Assembly: GCA_030615715.1 (NCBI GenBank)
Contig: JAUWYS010000002.1
Location: 1 to 20,925, forward strand
Length of the DNA stretch: 20,925 nucleotides
Direction of reading: 5' to 3'
Origin: a bacterium
GTDB lineage: Bacteria > Patescibacteriota > Minisyncoccia > Minisyncoccales > CG1-02-41-26
Below the pieces are notes generated by a model, which made no database searches, was not told the origin of the DNA, and was given only the letters and a program-made list of their open reading frames with translations. Positions 8,760 through 15,321 of this stretch are shown in pieces. How positions within the stretch are numbered: the stretch's first letter is position 1; each line of letters starts with the position of its first letter. The position numbers were made by a program, and so were the translations under genes.

Positions 8760-10105
8760 AAATGAAAAAAAATAGTCAAAAAATTATCCTCCTGTTTCTC
8801 ATTCTGGTTTTGGTTTTTGCTCCGGGGGTTTTTGCTCAAGATGAAGAAGCCCTGGTTTGCCATGAACCAATTTCAATCGGCTCCTCGTTAGACGCCACTT
8901 TGGAAGCAATGGAGGTTTTATTTATTGAGAGCCAAAATATCCACCGGGAAGTTGCCAACCAGATTGATGCTGCCAACACTGCTTTGGCTGCCATTGGCAA
9001 AGATGCCGCTAACTGCAACACCTCAACTGAAGTTTGCAAGGCAATGTGTCCTGAAATCTCACCCGACATTATGGTTGAAGCTACCCTGCTTTGGTTTATT
9101 AAGCTTGCCAGGTGGCACATTTGCATCCCCGCCTGTAGTTCCGCTTCTTGTTTAGGCAAACCCTGTCCATCTTTAGCCGAACAAGTTGGCTTGATTGGAG
9201 ATTCCCTGTCCAGCACCACCATATCAATCCAAAAGATTAATGATGTCTTTACCAGCTCGACAGAACAAATTGAAGAGGATATAATCAAAGAAGGGGAGGT
9301 TGCTGAAGTTAATGACTGCCTCTCTTGGAACCGGTTTGACGAAAAAGAATGTTTGTTAAAGCTTGGAATAAGTGAAGCTGCGATTCATCATTACCAATGG
9401 GATTGTAAACCAATCCAAGCACAAAAAAAATGGGACTGTCGGTTAATACTTTACTCTGGTTTAAAGATAAATAAAATTGAATTAGCTCAAAGGAAATTGG
9501 AGAGAACCAGAGCCGATTTCCATAGGTGGCGAATGTCACCTGACGATTGGGAGAAAGTTTATCGAGGAGAAATTACTCCAAGAACCGCTATGAAATGTCT
9601 GGTGGCTTTAGAAGAAAGGTCTTATTGGCCAAAGTGGTGGACCGAGGACTGTGAAGAATACTGCAAAACAGATCCCTATAGCAGAAAATGTCAGGATTGC
9701 CTCTGTAGCGAGTGTGAATCAACATTCTCGCCTATGCCTACAGCCAAATACTGTGATGACCACAAATGCTGTACCGACGTTTGGCCGGTTGACGCTGACG
9801 CCAAAGTATGCCAGGAGTGCCTTGACCAAAATCCTATTCATCAATACTCCTGGACAAAAGCAACTGGTTGTAAATTCTACGGAGCTTGCAAAGAAGAATG
9901 TAAAGACCTGTCTACCGTAGAATTACTTGAGGGATGCTTAACCTGCCTCTGCGCCGGACTTCCCGCAGCTGACGAATGTGTCCAGCAACACGGGGGCGAG
10001 GATGCCTGTGATGATGAGTGCGAAAAGGAGTGTAAAGCGGTGGCTTGCCAAAAATGGATTTGTGGTCGGAGTATGCTTAACTGGACAAGTTGCCTTTCCT
10101 ATTAA
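8756..10105 (+). CDS. Secreted Cys-rich protein of the secretion cluster
   Basis: The product is 449 residues. The N-terminus is a classical signal peptide: Lys-rich start, hydrophobic core at about 10-24, and cleavage expected after GVFA. I count 38 cysteines, 24 of them in the last 150 residues, many as CxxC or CC pairs, so a heavily disulfide-bonded extracytoplasmic protein is expected. Residues about 60-170 are helical with a hydrophobic stretch near 100-120. I recognise no named domain or catalytic motif. The ATG overlaps the preceding stop by 4 bases, and an in-frame ATG two codons later is an equally possible start. The next gene begins 3 bases downstream. Co-location with the VirB4-like ATPase and pilin-like proteins suggests a partner or substrate of that machine. 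Confidence 0.82.
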   Translation: MKMKKNSQKIILLFLILVLVFAPGVFAQDEEALVCHEPISIGSSLDATLEAMEVLFIESQNIHREVANQIDAANTALAAIGKDAANCNTSTEVCKAMCPEISPDIMVEATLLWFIKLARWHICIPACSSASCLGKPCPSLAEQVGLIGDSLSSTTISIQKINDVFTSSTEQIEEDIIKEGEVAEVNDCLSWNRFDEKECLLKLGISEAAIHHYQWDCKPIQAQKKWDCRLILYSGLKINKIELAQRKLERTRADFHRWRMSPDDWEKVYRGEITPRTAMKCLVALEERSYWPKWWTEDCEEYCKTDPYSRKCQDCLCSECESTFSPMPTAKYCDDHKCCTDVWPVDADAKVCQECLDQNPIHQYSWTKATGCKFYGACKEECKDLSTVELLEGCLTCLCAGLPAADECVQQHGGEDACDDECEKECKAVACQKWICGRSMLNWTSCLSY

Positions 10106-10108
10106 AAT

Positions 10109-11506
10109 ATGTTCAAAAAAAACAAACTCAAAAAAATCGCTGTCTCTTTAGTGCTTTTGCTATTTTTGGCATTTGTTGGATTCAGTTTTGTTTCGGCTCA
10201 ATTGACTCCTGAGGTTAAATATCCCAAAATCGGCGAGAAAGAAATAACCAAAGCCACCAGTTTGGGGGAGTATATAAATTATATTTTCAGTTTAGCCATT
10301 ATCATCGGAGTTTTAATCACCATCGGAGTTTTGATTTACGGTGGCTTTTTGTATCTTAGCTCAACCGGCAAACCCGAACAGATGAAAGAAGCCACAGACC
10401 GGATTTTTGCTGCCTTTTTGGGACTTGTCATTTTGCTTGGCTCTTATTTAATCTTGAATACCGTCAATCCCCAACTAACTATAATTAAAACTAAACTTGT
10501 GAGAATTGAAAGGGGGGTAATTTTGACTGACCCTAACAAGGACGACCCTGATAGAGAAAAGGTTACCGAGATAAGTATTCTTGACATCCAAGAGACATTC
10601 GGAGCTACCTATCTACCCACAAAAATTGAAATTTTTGAAAAATCAAGAGGACGATTAAAGGCAAAGGCCTTTAAGGAACCAGATTATAAAGGAGGTGAAA
10701 CCGATTGGATATTTGAGTCAAAAGACACTGGCTGGACTATCAAATCTCTTGAAGTAAGAGGAATTGGTCCGGGAATTTATCTTCACGGCGACCAAGGACA
10801 AGAACTCCATTTGGTTGACGACCATGGAGATTTTACCAAAGTTGACGATTTCAACGATAAAGCGAAAAAAATTGAAATCAAAAATTTAATAGTGGATGAT
10901 GAAAAGAAAACTGATTTTGCTGCTATTTTGCACACTGACACTTACTTCAAGGACGAACTTAGGATTTTTATTGAAAAAAGAAACGAAGACAGGAGTGGTA
11001 AAGTAGAAGGTGATATAGGGAATGTTCCCTGGGATGACCCAACACCAGGCTCTCCAGAAAATCAAGCAATTACCTCAGTAGATGGACAGGGCCCTTTTGG
11101 GAAAGTTGAGGGCGCTTCTTCAGCTCATATTTTCCAGATAGGAGATAAAGAAAATTGTAAAAAAGTTACTCTTTACAACGGACCAGAATTTAATTCAGCA
11201 ACTGGCACTGATCCTTGCGTGATTGAAGGTCCAATTTATAAACCTAAAAAGGTTTGGGAGGCTTGTAAACCTCAAACTACTGAAAAAAAATGGGATAATA
11301 AGGCGGTGTCAATTGAAATTGACGGTAAATGTTTAGTGGTACTCTTCCAAGATGATGACGCAACCGGGAAGCACAGCGAGGTTTTTACTGCCAATGACCC
11401 TGACCTCACCGATAATCCCATTGGTAAATGTAGAGCTAAGGGAGGGTGGTTTTTCTGGATAACTGAACCTTGTACCTCAGCCATCGCCGTCTACCCCCTC
11501 CCCTAA
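10109..11506 (+). CDS. Pilin-like membrane hairpin fused to beta/gamma-crystallin-like modules
   Basis: This 465-residue protein has a signal peptide (residues 10-30, cleavage expected after VSA). A two-helix membrane hairpin at about 55-84 and 99-119, with YGGFLYLSS and ending LNTVNPQL, is the hallmark arrangement of CPR T4SS pilin-like proteins and matches the N-terminus of the 1231-residue protein. The exported C-terminal part has segments resembling beta/gamma-crystallin modules. Residues 183-258 end in DFNDKAKKIEI, about 340-403 end in WDNKAVSIEI, and about 407-462 form a third candidate. The (W/F)-N/D-D/N-x-A-x-x-I signature is what suggests that fold, which often binds calcium. This is the last gene of the plus-strand block, 3 bases after its neighbour, and meets khpB tail to tail. 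The pilin-like part is fairly secure; the crystallin-like call is inference. Confidence 0.85.
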   Translation: MFKKNKLKKIAVSLVLLLFLAFVGFSFVSAQLTPEVKYPKIGEKEITKATSLGEYINYIFSLAIIIGVLITIGVLIYGGFLYLSSTGKPEQMKEATDRIFAAFLGLVILLGSYLILNTVNPQLTIIKTKLVRIERGVILTDPNKDDPDREKVTEISILDIQETFGATYLPTKIEIFEKSRGRLKAKAFKEPDYKGGETDWIFESKDTGWTIKSLEVRGIGPGIYLHGDQGQELHLVDDHGDFTKVDDFNDKAKKIEIKNLIVDDEKKTDFAAILHTDTYFKDELRIFIEKRNEDRSGKVEGDIGNVPWDDPTPGSPENQAITSVDGQGPFGKVEGASSAHIFQIGDKENCKKVTLYNGPEFNSATGTDPCVIEGPIYKPKKVWEACKPQTTEKKWDNKAVSIEIDGKCLVVLFQDDDATGKHSEVFTANDPDLTDNPIGKCRAKGGWFFWITEPCTSAIAVYPLP

Positions 11507-11508
11507 TT

Positions 11509-11532
11509 AAAAAAGCGGAGGACTGTCCTCCG
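11509..11532 (-). terminator. Intrinsic terminator of the rpmH-khpB operon
   Basis: The perfect inverted repeat CGGAGGA-CTG-TCCTCCG (11516-11532) is followed, on the minus strand, by C and then six T residues (complement of A at 11509-11514). It lies between two convergent genes. The T run serves the leftward operon ending in khpB; on the plus strand the stem may still slow polymerase leaving the secretion block. Confidence 0.85.
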
Positions 11533-11563
11533 TCAATTCTTACCCTTTACGGTTCACTATTTA

Positions 11564-12025
11564 CTATTTTGGCTTGATAACCACCCTTCTTTCTGGTTCT
11601 TCCCCAATGCTTTCGGTTTTAACGTCTTCTCTCTCGCTCAAGGTTAAATGGATTATTCTTCTCTCAAAAGAAGGCATAGAAAAGAGAGCTTTTTCTTCTT
11701 TTTGTAAAGCCACTTGGTCAGCCATACTTTGAGCCATTTCTTTTAAGTACTCAATTTTCTTTTTCTTGTATTGATTGATGTCAAGGTCTAGAAAAATTTG
11801 CTCCCCCAGCTTTTTTCTGATTATCTTGCCCAAAATCTTTTGAAGCTCAACCAATGTTCTTCCTTGCTCCCCAATTAAAATCTGGGGGTCTTCTGTTTTT
11901 AAGTCCACCGGCAAACTATCCTCTTCCATCTGCCCCATCTTAAGCTCAGCTTCAAAAGTCATCTTCTCAAAAAACTCCTCAATAATCTTTTTTATAATTT
12001 TTATATCTTTTTTATAATTCCGCAT
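11564..12025 (-). CDS. khpB: KH-R3H RNA-binding protein KhpB (Jag)
   Basis: KhpB (also Jag or EloR) is a cytoplasmic RNA-binding protein linked to cell elongation and division in Gram-positive bacteria. The product is 153 residues. A KH domain carries the GxxG-type loop IGEQG (residues 51-55) within QILIGEQGRTLVELQ. A C-terminal R3H domain has the RRIIH core (122-126) followed by the characteristic ESxGxxPxRxVVI ending. The N-terminal Jag_N domain of longer homologues is absent, as is common in small genomes. It is the last gene of the rpmH-rnpA-yidD-yidC-khpB set, a classical arrangement beside the origin. About 100 bases of repeat-bearing spacer separate it from yidC, and an intrinsic terminator follows. 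Family assignment is secure. Confidence 0.92.
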   Translation of the reverse strand: MRNYKKDIKIIKKIIEEFFEKMTFEAELKMGQMEEDSLPVDLKTEDPQILIGEQGRTLVELQKILGKIIRKKLGEQIFLDLDINQYKKKKIEYLKEMAQSMADQVALQKEEKALFSMPSFERRIIHLTLSEREDVKTESIGEEPERRVVIKPK

Positions 12026-12046
12026 AAATAGTTAGTCAATAGGAAT

Positions 12047-12114
12047 TTCAAGGTCCTGCCGAAGCAGGTTCTTATATGCGAAGCATTCAAGGTTCTGCCG
12101 AAGCAGGTTCTTAT
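12047..12114 (-). repeat. Tandem 29-base repeat forming UUCG-loop hairpins
   Basis: Two 29-base copies (12047-12075 and 12086-12114) differ at one base and are spaced 39 bases start to start. In the direction of transcription (minus strand) each copy folds as CCTGC-TTCG-GCAGG or, in the other copy, CCTGC-TTCG-GCAGA, where the changed base gives a G-U pair. Both are stems closed by the very stable C(UUCG)G tetraloop. The 10-base spacer forms a third small stem, ATGC-TTC-GCAT. No T run follows, so these are probably not terminators. They lie in the yidC-khpB spacer. Confidence 0.8.
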
Positions 12115-12124
12115 TTTTGATTTT

Positions 12125-12844
12125 TCACTTTGCATTTTGATCTTTAATTTTTGATTTTACTATATATTGTTCACCAATTGAAAACAAAGTGCTGACAATC
12201 CAGTAAAGGCCAATTATTGAACCCAATTTCCAAACAATAAAAATCGTAAAAATCGGGAAAAAATAAAGCATCTGGCTCTGCATCATTGAAGAAAACTCCC
12301 CCTTTTTTGTTTTCTGTTGGCCCATAGATATTTTTGAATGGAAAAACTGTAAAACCCCGGCTACAAAAGCCAACAGTAAATTGGGCTGAGCTAAATTAAC
12401 TATCCCCAAGAGAGCTGGCACAATCTCTCCCGGGTTGGGAACAAAGCTGTAAAGAGAAGCGGTCAAAGCTTCGGGTTTCAGCCCCTTCAAAAAAACCTGG
12501 TAAAGGGCGATAAGGATGGGCAGTTGTAAAAGCAGAGGCAGACAGCCCGAGAATGGACTAATCTTCTCTTGCTTGTAAAGTTCCATGGTTGCTCGAGCCT
12601 GGGCTTGCTTGTCATTTTTGTATTTCTTTTGGATCTCTTTGACTTTTGGCTGAATCTTAGCCATGGCTTTCTGGGAGCGGATGGCATGCAGGGAAGAAGG
12701 ATGGAGAATTAATTTAATGAGCAAAGTTAAAACAATCACCGCTATGCCAAAATCACGGCCCGGCAGATAAGTGTAAAGTAAAATCAAGGCATTTAATAAG
12801 GGCTGGTATAAAATTAGGTTGAAAAATTGTATCAAAGCACTCAT
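12125..12844 (-). CDS. yidC: Membrane protein insertase YidC/Oxa1
   Basis: YidC inserts and folds membrane proteins, alone or with the Sec translocon, in the cytoplasmic membrane. The 239-residue product is the short Oxa1-type form without the large periplasmic domain of Gram-negative YidC. It shows the core transmembrane segments, the cytoplasmic helical hairpin with SQKAMAKIQPKVKEIQKKY (57-75), and the conserved SPFSGCLPLLLQLPIL segment (96-111). At the place of the hydrophilic-groove arginine found in characterised YidC proteins (LIR-LI context) there is a lysine, K44, so the charge is kept. The last codons lie in a low-complexity A/T stretch that continues past the stop. It sits between yidD and khpB in the conserved origin-proximal order. 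Assignment is secure. Confidence 0.95.
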   Translation of the reverse strand: MSALIQFFNLILYQPLLNALILLYTYLPGRDFGIAVIVLTLLIKLILHPSSLHAIRSQKAMAKIQPKVKEIQKKYKNDKQAQARATMELYKQEKISPFSGCLPLLLQLPILIALYQVFLKGLKPEALTASLYSFVPNPGEIVPALLGIVNLAQPNLLLAFVAGVLQFFHSKISMGQQKTKKGEFSSMMQSQMLYFFPIFTIFIVWKLGSIIGLYWIVSTLFSIGEQYIVKSKIKDQNAK

Positions 12845-12873
12845 TGAAAATTGATAATTGAAAATTGAAAATT
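12845..12873. repeat. Low-complexity TTGAAAAT repeat spacer between yidC and yidD
   Basis: The 29-base gap consists of near-tandem ATTGAAA units with an interposed GATA. The same simple A/T pattern with TTTTTGATTTT units occurs around the 3' end of yidC (about 12113-12165). It contains no gene or recognisable signal. Confidence 0.45.
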
Positions 12874-13080
12874 TTACGGTATGTCTACTCCTCCTTTACT
12901 AAAGGGATGGCATCTTAAGATTCGCCAACAAGAGAAAATCAGACCTTTCAAAGCTCCGTATTTCTCAAGGGCTTGCCTGGCATATTCAGAACAGGAAGGA
13001 TAAAAGCGACAATTTCTGCCCAGGAACGGAGAAATAAAACCCTGATAGAATTTAATCATTTTTAACAAAAATTTACTCAT
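12874..13080 (-). CDS. yidD: Membrane protein insertion efficiency factor YidD
   Basis: YidD is a small inner-surface membrane-associated protein, encoded between rnpA and yidC in most bacteria, that assists membrane-protein insertion. The family core is clear: [20 protein letters not shown] followed by [12 protein letters not shown] and a C-terminal [14 protein letters not shown]. The open frame could extend upstream to 13155, but that would overlap rnpA by more than 80 bases with no family resemblance. The ATG at 13080 gives 68 residues, overlaps the rnpA stop by only 8 bases and fits the family length. An in-frame ATG at 13059 is a further alternative. The two clustered Cys residues of the core (NCRFYPSC) are present. 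Confidence 0.9.
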   Translation of the reverse strand: MSKFLLKMIKFYQGFISPFLGRNCRFYPSCSEYARQALEKYGALKGLIFSCWRILRCHPFSKGGVDIP

Positions 13081-13423
13081 TTTCTTTAAAAAGTTTTGCT
13101 CGAACAAGCAAATCCTCGACCATCTTTTTAATCTCTGAAAAGCTTTTTTTCTCAATACCTTTTTTAGTAAAAAAAATCAAATCATAGCCCACCTTTATTT
13201 TTCTTATGTTGTTCCTGACGGCTTCCCTGAGTTTTCTTTTTACTTTATTTCTCTGGACTGCCTTCTTAGAAACTTTCCGTGAAACCACCAAACCGACTCT
13301 GGCCAATTTTAAATTGTTCTTGACGGTCTTCAAAACCAAAAAATCTTTTGTCAGGAGTTTTCCTTTCTCGGACACCCTCTCAAAATCTTTCTTTTTTCTG
13401 AGACGATGTTTTTTTAGCAACAT
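13073..13423 (-). CDS. rnpA: Ribonuclease P protein component
   Basis: RnpA is the protein subunit of RNase P. It binds the catalytic RNA and the 5' leader of precursor tRNA during tRNA maturation. The 116-residue basic product has the family start ([16 protein letters not shown]) and the RNR signature [20 protein letters not shown] at about 49-67. It starts 6 bases after the rpmH stop and overlaps yidD, the usual translationally coupled arrangement. Only the protein gene is here; the RNase P RNA gene was not seen in the window. Confidence 0.95.
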   Translation of the reverse strand: MLLKKHRLRKKKDFERVSEKGKLLTKDFLVLKTVKNNLKLARVGLVVSRKVSKKAVQRNKVKRKLREAVRNNIRKIKVGYDLIFFTKKGIEKKSFSEIKKMVEDLLVRAKLFKENE

Positions 13424-13429
13424 TGAAAA

Positions 13430-13564
13430 TTAGACAGTTAATCTTTTTCTCTTTTTTCTTCTTCGGCGGGCAAGAATTTTCCTGCCTGCCTTGCTTCTCT
13501 CTCTTTTTAAAAATCCGTGGGTCTTTTTTCTTTTTCTTTTCTTGGGTTGGTAGGTAATACTCAT
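13430..13564 (-). CDS. rpmH: 50S ribosomal protein L34
   Basis: L34 is a very basic small protein of the large ribosomal subunit. The 44-residue product starts [18 protein letters not shown] and ends with an Arg/Lys-rich tail ([12 protein letters not shown]), matching the family throughout, including the [19 protein letters not shown] core. The frame stays open to 13627, but a promoter at 13572-13600 places the transcription start about one base before the ATG at 13564. That rules out the longer reading and suggests a leaderless message. It heads the rpmH-rnpA-yidD-yidC-khpB operon. Confidence 0.95.
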   Translation of the reverse strand: MSITYQPKKRKRKKTHGFLKRERSKAGRKILARRRRKKRKRLTV

Positions 13565-13571
13565 ATGGCTA

Positions 13572-13600
13572 ATGATAACTTTTATTTTTCTTTTGGTCAA
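13572..13600 (-). promoter_or_regulatory. Promoter of rpmH operon (leaderless geometry)
   Basis: On the minus strand a -35 TTGACC (13595-13600) and a -10 TATCAT (13572-13577) each match five of six consensus bases and are separated by 17 bases. The expected start of transcription is about 13565, directly at the rpmH ATG (13564-13562). Confidence 0.72.
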
Positions 13601-13628
13601 TAAGAGGGGCCTGGATACTTTTAACAAA

Positions 13629-13648
13629 TTATCCCCAGGTTTTCAACA
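13629..13648 (+). promoter_or_regulatory. Pair of near-consensus DnaA boxes (putative oriC part)
   Basis: TTATCCCCA (13629-13637) and TTTTCAACA (13640-13648) each differ by one base from the DnaA-box consensus TTWTNCACA. They are two bases apart, in the same orientation, between rpmH and dnaA, where origins commonly lie. No further good box was found by eye here or in the dnaA-dnaN gap, so the origin call is tentative. Confidence 0.4.
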
Positions 13649-13680
13649 GAAATTGAATTTTTGTTGTATTTCCAATGAAC

Positions 13681-13709
13681 TTGCAATATACTTGAAATAG
13701 AAAGATAAT
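13681..13709 (+). promoter_or_regulatory. Promoter of dnaA (near-leaderless)
   Basis: A -35 TTGCAA (13681-13686) and a -10 GATAAT (13704-13709) are 17 bases apart. The predicted transcription start is near 13716, about three bases before the dnaA ATG, leaving no room for a Shine-Dalgarno sequence. Confidence 0.62.
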
Positions 13710-13718
13710 TAAAAATAT

Positions 13719-15095
13719 ATGACCAACGATGAATTGTGGCAGGCGGTCCTTGCTCAAATTCAATTTAATGTTTCTCGAGCTAATTTCGCTACCTGGTTCC
13801 GTAACACCAAAATCTTATCCAAGAATCAGGGAGAAGTTTTAATCTCGGTTGAGAATTCTTTTTCCAAAGAATGGTTAGATAATAAATATGCTTCTCTCAT
13901 TTTAAAAATCCTGAGGAGTTTAGACAGAGATACCAAAGCAATAGAGTTTAGGGTTGCCCTCAAAAAACCTTCCGCTTTATCAGCTACCAGGGGAACCACT
14001 AAAAGGGATGAGGAAAAAGAAAGAACGGGAGGGCCCCAGCTTCCTTTCCAGGAATTCACTCTTGATATTAAGACCAATCTTAATCCCCGCTATACCTTTG
14101 ATAATTTTGTGGTGGGAGGGTTTAACGAACTGGCTCATGCGGCGGCCCGGGCGGTTTCAGAGAATCCAGGATTCGTCTATAATCCCTTGTTTATCTACGG
14201 AGGGGTGGGACTGGGAAAAACCCATCTCTTACAGGCCATTGGCAACAGAATTACCGAATTATCTCCCAAAAGAAAAATAAAATATGCTCCCTCAGAAAGA
14301 TTTCTCTCCAGTATTGTTGAAGCCATAAGAAACCACAGCATCGGAGAACTAAAAAAGAGTTTCAAAGACGTTGATGTTCTTATCATAGACGACGTCCAAT
14401 TTTTCGCTGGCAAAGAAAAGTCCCAAGAAGAGTTTTTTCATATCTTCAATTTCTTGTATCAGTCCCAGAAACAAATTATCCTTTCTTCTGACAAGACCCC
14501 CAAAGCCATCCCCTCTTTAGAACACAGATTAAGGTCAAGATTTGAAGGAGGAATGATCGCTGACATAGGATCTCCGGATTTTGAGACGCGCCTGGCTATT
14601 TTAAAAGCGAAGTGTGAAGAAAAAAATGTTGAATTGGATTCTAAGGTTATGGAGTATATTGTTTCCGTCGTTAAAAATAACATCAGAGAAATAGAGGGAG
14701 CTCTCAACAGGTTGATAATTTTCCAAAAAATTAATAACAAAGCACCAAGCCCCGAAATCGCCAAAAAACTTTTAGAAAGTTTAATCGCCAGCCCCAGAAG
14801 AACGACCAACTTTAAGAAAATCATCCAGGTGGTCAGCAATCTCTATGATTTAACCGAAAAAGATTTGCTTTCCACCGCTCGACGAAAAGAGATTGTCAAA
14901 CCGAGACAAGTCGCCATGTATCTCTTGAGAGAGGAATTAAAAGAGTCCTACCCCGCCATCGGACGCCGCTTTGGAGGCAAAGACCACACCACGGTCATCT
15001 ATGCCCGGGAGAAGATAGCCAAAGAGTTAAAGAGTGATGACAATTTACTGACAGAATTAGACCTTATCCGCCAGCGGCTTTACACTGAATTTTAA
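13719..15095 (+). CDS. dnaA: Chromosomal replication initiator DnaA
   Basis: DnaA is the AAA+ ATPase that binds DnaA boxes at oriC and opens the duplex for replication. All four domains are visible in 458 residues. The N-terminal helical domain is at 1-75 (ELWQAVLAQIQ, ATWFRNT), followed by a short polar linker at about 83-112. The AAA+ core has Walker A GGVGLGKTH (161-169), Walker B LIIDDVQFF (221-229), sensor LSSD (255-258) and the arginine-finger region HRLRSRFEGG (269-278). The C-terminal DNA-binding domain has the signature GGKDHTTVIYAREKI (419-433). It is divergent from rpmH and followed by dnaN after 226 bases. Its own product probably binds the two box-like sites just upstream. Assignment is certain. 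Confidence 0.98.
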   Translation: MTNDELWQAVLAQIQFNVSRANFATWFRNTKILSKNQGEVLISVENSFSKEWLDNKYASLILKILRSLDRDTKAIEFRVALKKPSALSATRGTTKRDEEKERTGGPQLPFQEFTLDIKTNLNPRYTFDNFVVGGFNELAHAAARAVSENPGFVYNPLFIYGGVGLGKTHLLQAIGNRITELSPKRKIKYAPSERFLSSIVEAIRNHSIGELKKSFKDVDVLIIDDVQFFAGKEKSQEEFFHIFNFLYQSQKQIILSSDKTPKAIPSLEHRLRSRFEGGMIADIGSPDFETRLAILKAKCEEKNVELDSKVMEYIVSVVKNNIREIEGALNRLIIFQKINNKAPSPEIAKKLLESLIASPRRTTNFKKIIQVVSNLYDLTEKDLLSTARRKEIVKPRQVAMYLLREELKESYPAIGRRFGGKDHTTVIYAREKIAKELKSDDNLLTELDLIRQRLYTEF

Positions 15096-15179
15096 GAGGA
15101 CAAGACGTGAACCCAAAGAGTAAAGAGCCCGTACAAAGAGAGGATAAAAAATAAAACATTTTAAAGACCATTATCTATC

Positions 15180-15200
15180 CTAAATCTAACAACTAAATCT
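15180..15200 (+). repeat. Short direct repeat CTAAATCT in the dnaA-dnaN spacer
   Basis: CTAAATCT-AACA begins at 15180 and CTAAATCT-TAACA begins at 15193, a 13-base spaced direct repeat. A small palindrome, TTAAC-A-GTTAA, follows the second copy. They could be protein-binding iterons of the origin region, but two copies are too few to be sure. Confidence 0.35.
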
Positions 15201-15211
15201 TAACAGTTAAT

Positions 15212-15285
15212 TAAGAGGTAAAAAAAGAAGGAGCCACTTTTTATAAAGACGAAAGTAAACTATCTCCACTTTTTTTCTCCTCTTA
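15212..15285 (+). other. Long imperfect hairpin in the dnaA-dnaN spacer
   Basis: Nested inverted repeats: TAAGAGG (15212-15218) with CCTCTTA (15279-15285), AAAAAAAG (15220-15227) with CTTTTTTT (15269-15276), GGAG (15230-15233) with CTCC (15264-15267), and ACTTT (15236-15240) with AAAGT (15252-15256). The remaining mismatches are small internal loops. The rest of the 226-base gap (15096-15321) holds no gene. The structure could be a dnaA 3' end, a dnaN attenuator or an origin element. Confidence 0.5.
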
Positions 15286-15321
15286 GTAATAAACTATAAT
15301 ATATTATTTAATATTATTTTT
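15286..15321 (+). promoter_or_regulatory. AT-rich tract with dnaN promoter -10
   Basis: The 36 bases before dnaN are almost entirely A and T (for example ATATTATTTAATATTATTTT). They include a perfect -10 hexamer TATAAT at 15295-15300, 21 bases before the ATG. No convincing -35 is seen. The tract could serve both as the dnaN promoter and as an easily melted origin element; there is no Shine-Dalgarno sequence. Confidence 0.45.

Noticed and set aside
7..11506. Integrated conjugative element
   Set aside because: No relaxase, integrase, coupling protein or attachment-site repeats are visible, and the block abuts the core origin operon.
12047..12114. CRISPR-like direct repeats
   Set aside because: There are only two copies with a 10-base spacer and no cas genes; the palindromic hairpin form explains them better.
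13081..13155. Longer yidD start (93 residues)
   Set aside because: It would overlap rnpA by over 80 bases and adds residues foreign to the YidD family.
13565..13627. Longer rpmH start (65 residues)
   Set aside because: The extension does not resemble L34 and lies upstream of the predicted transcription start at about 13565.
15102..15153. Small GTG-initiated frame after dnaA
   Set aside because: It is only 15 codons, with no ribosome-binding site and no family resemblance.
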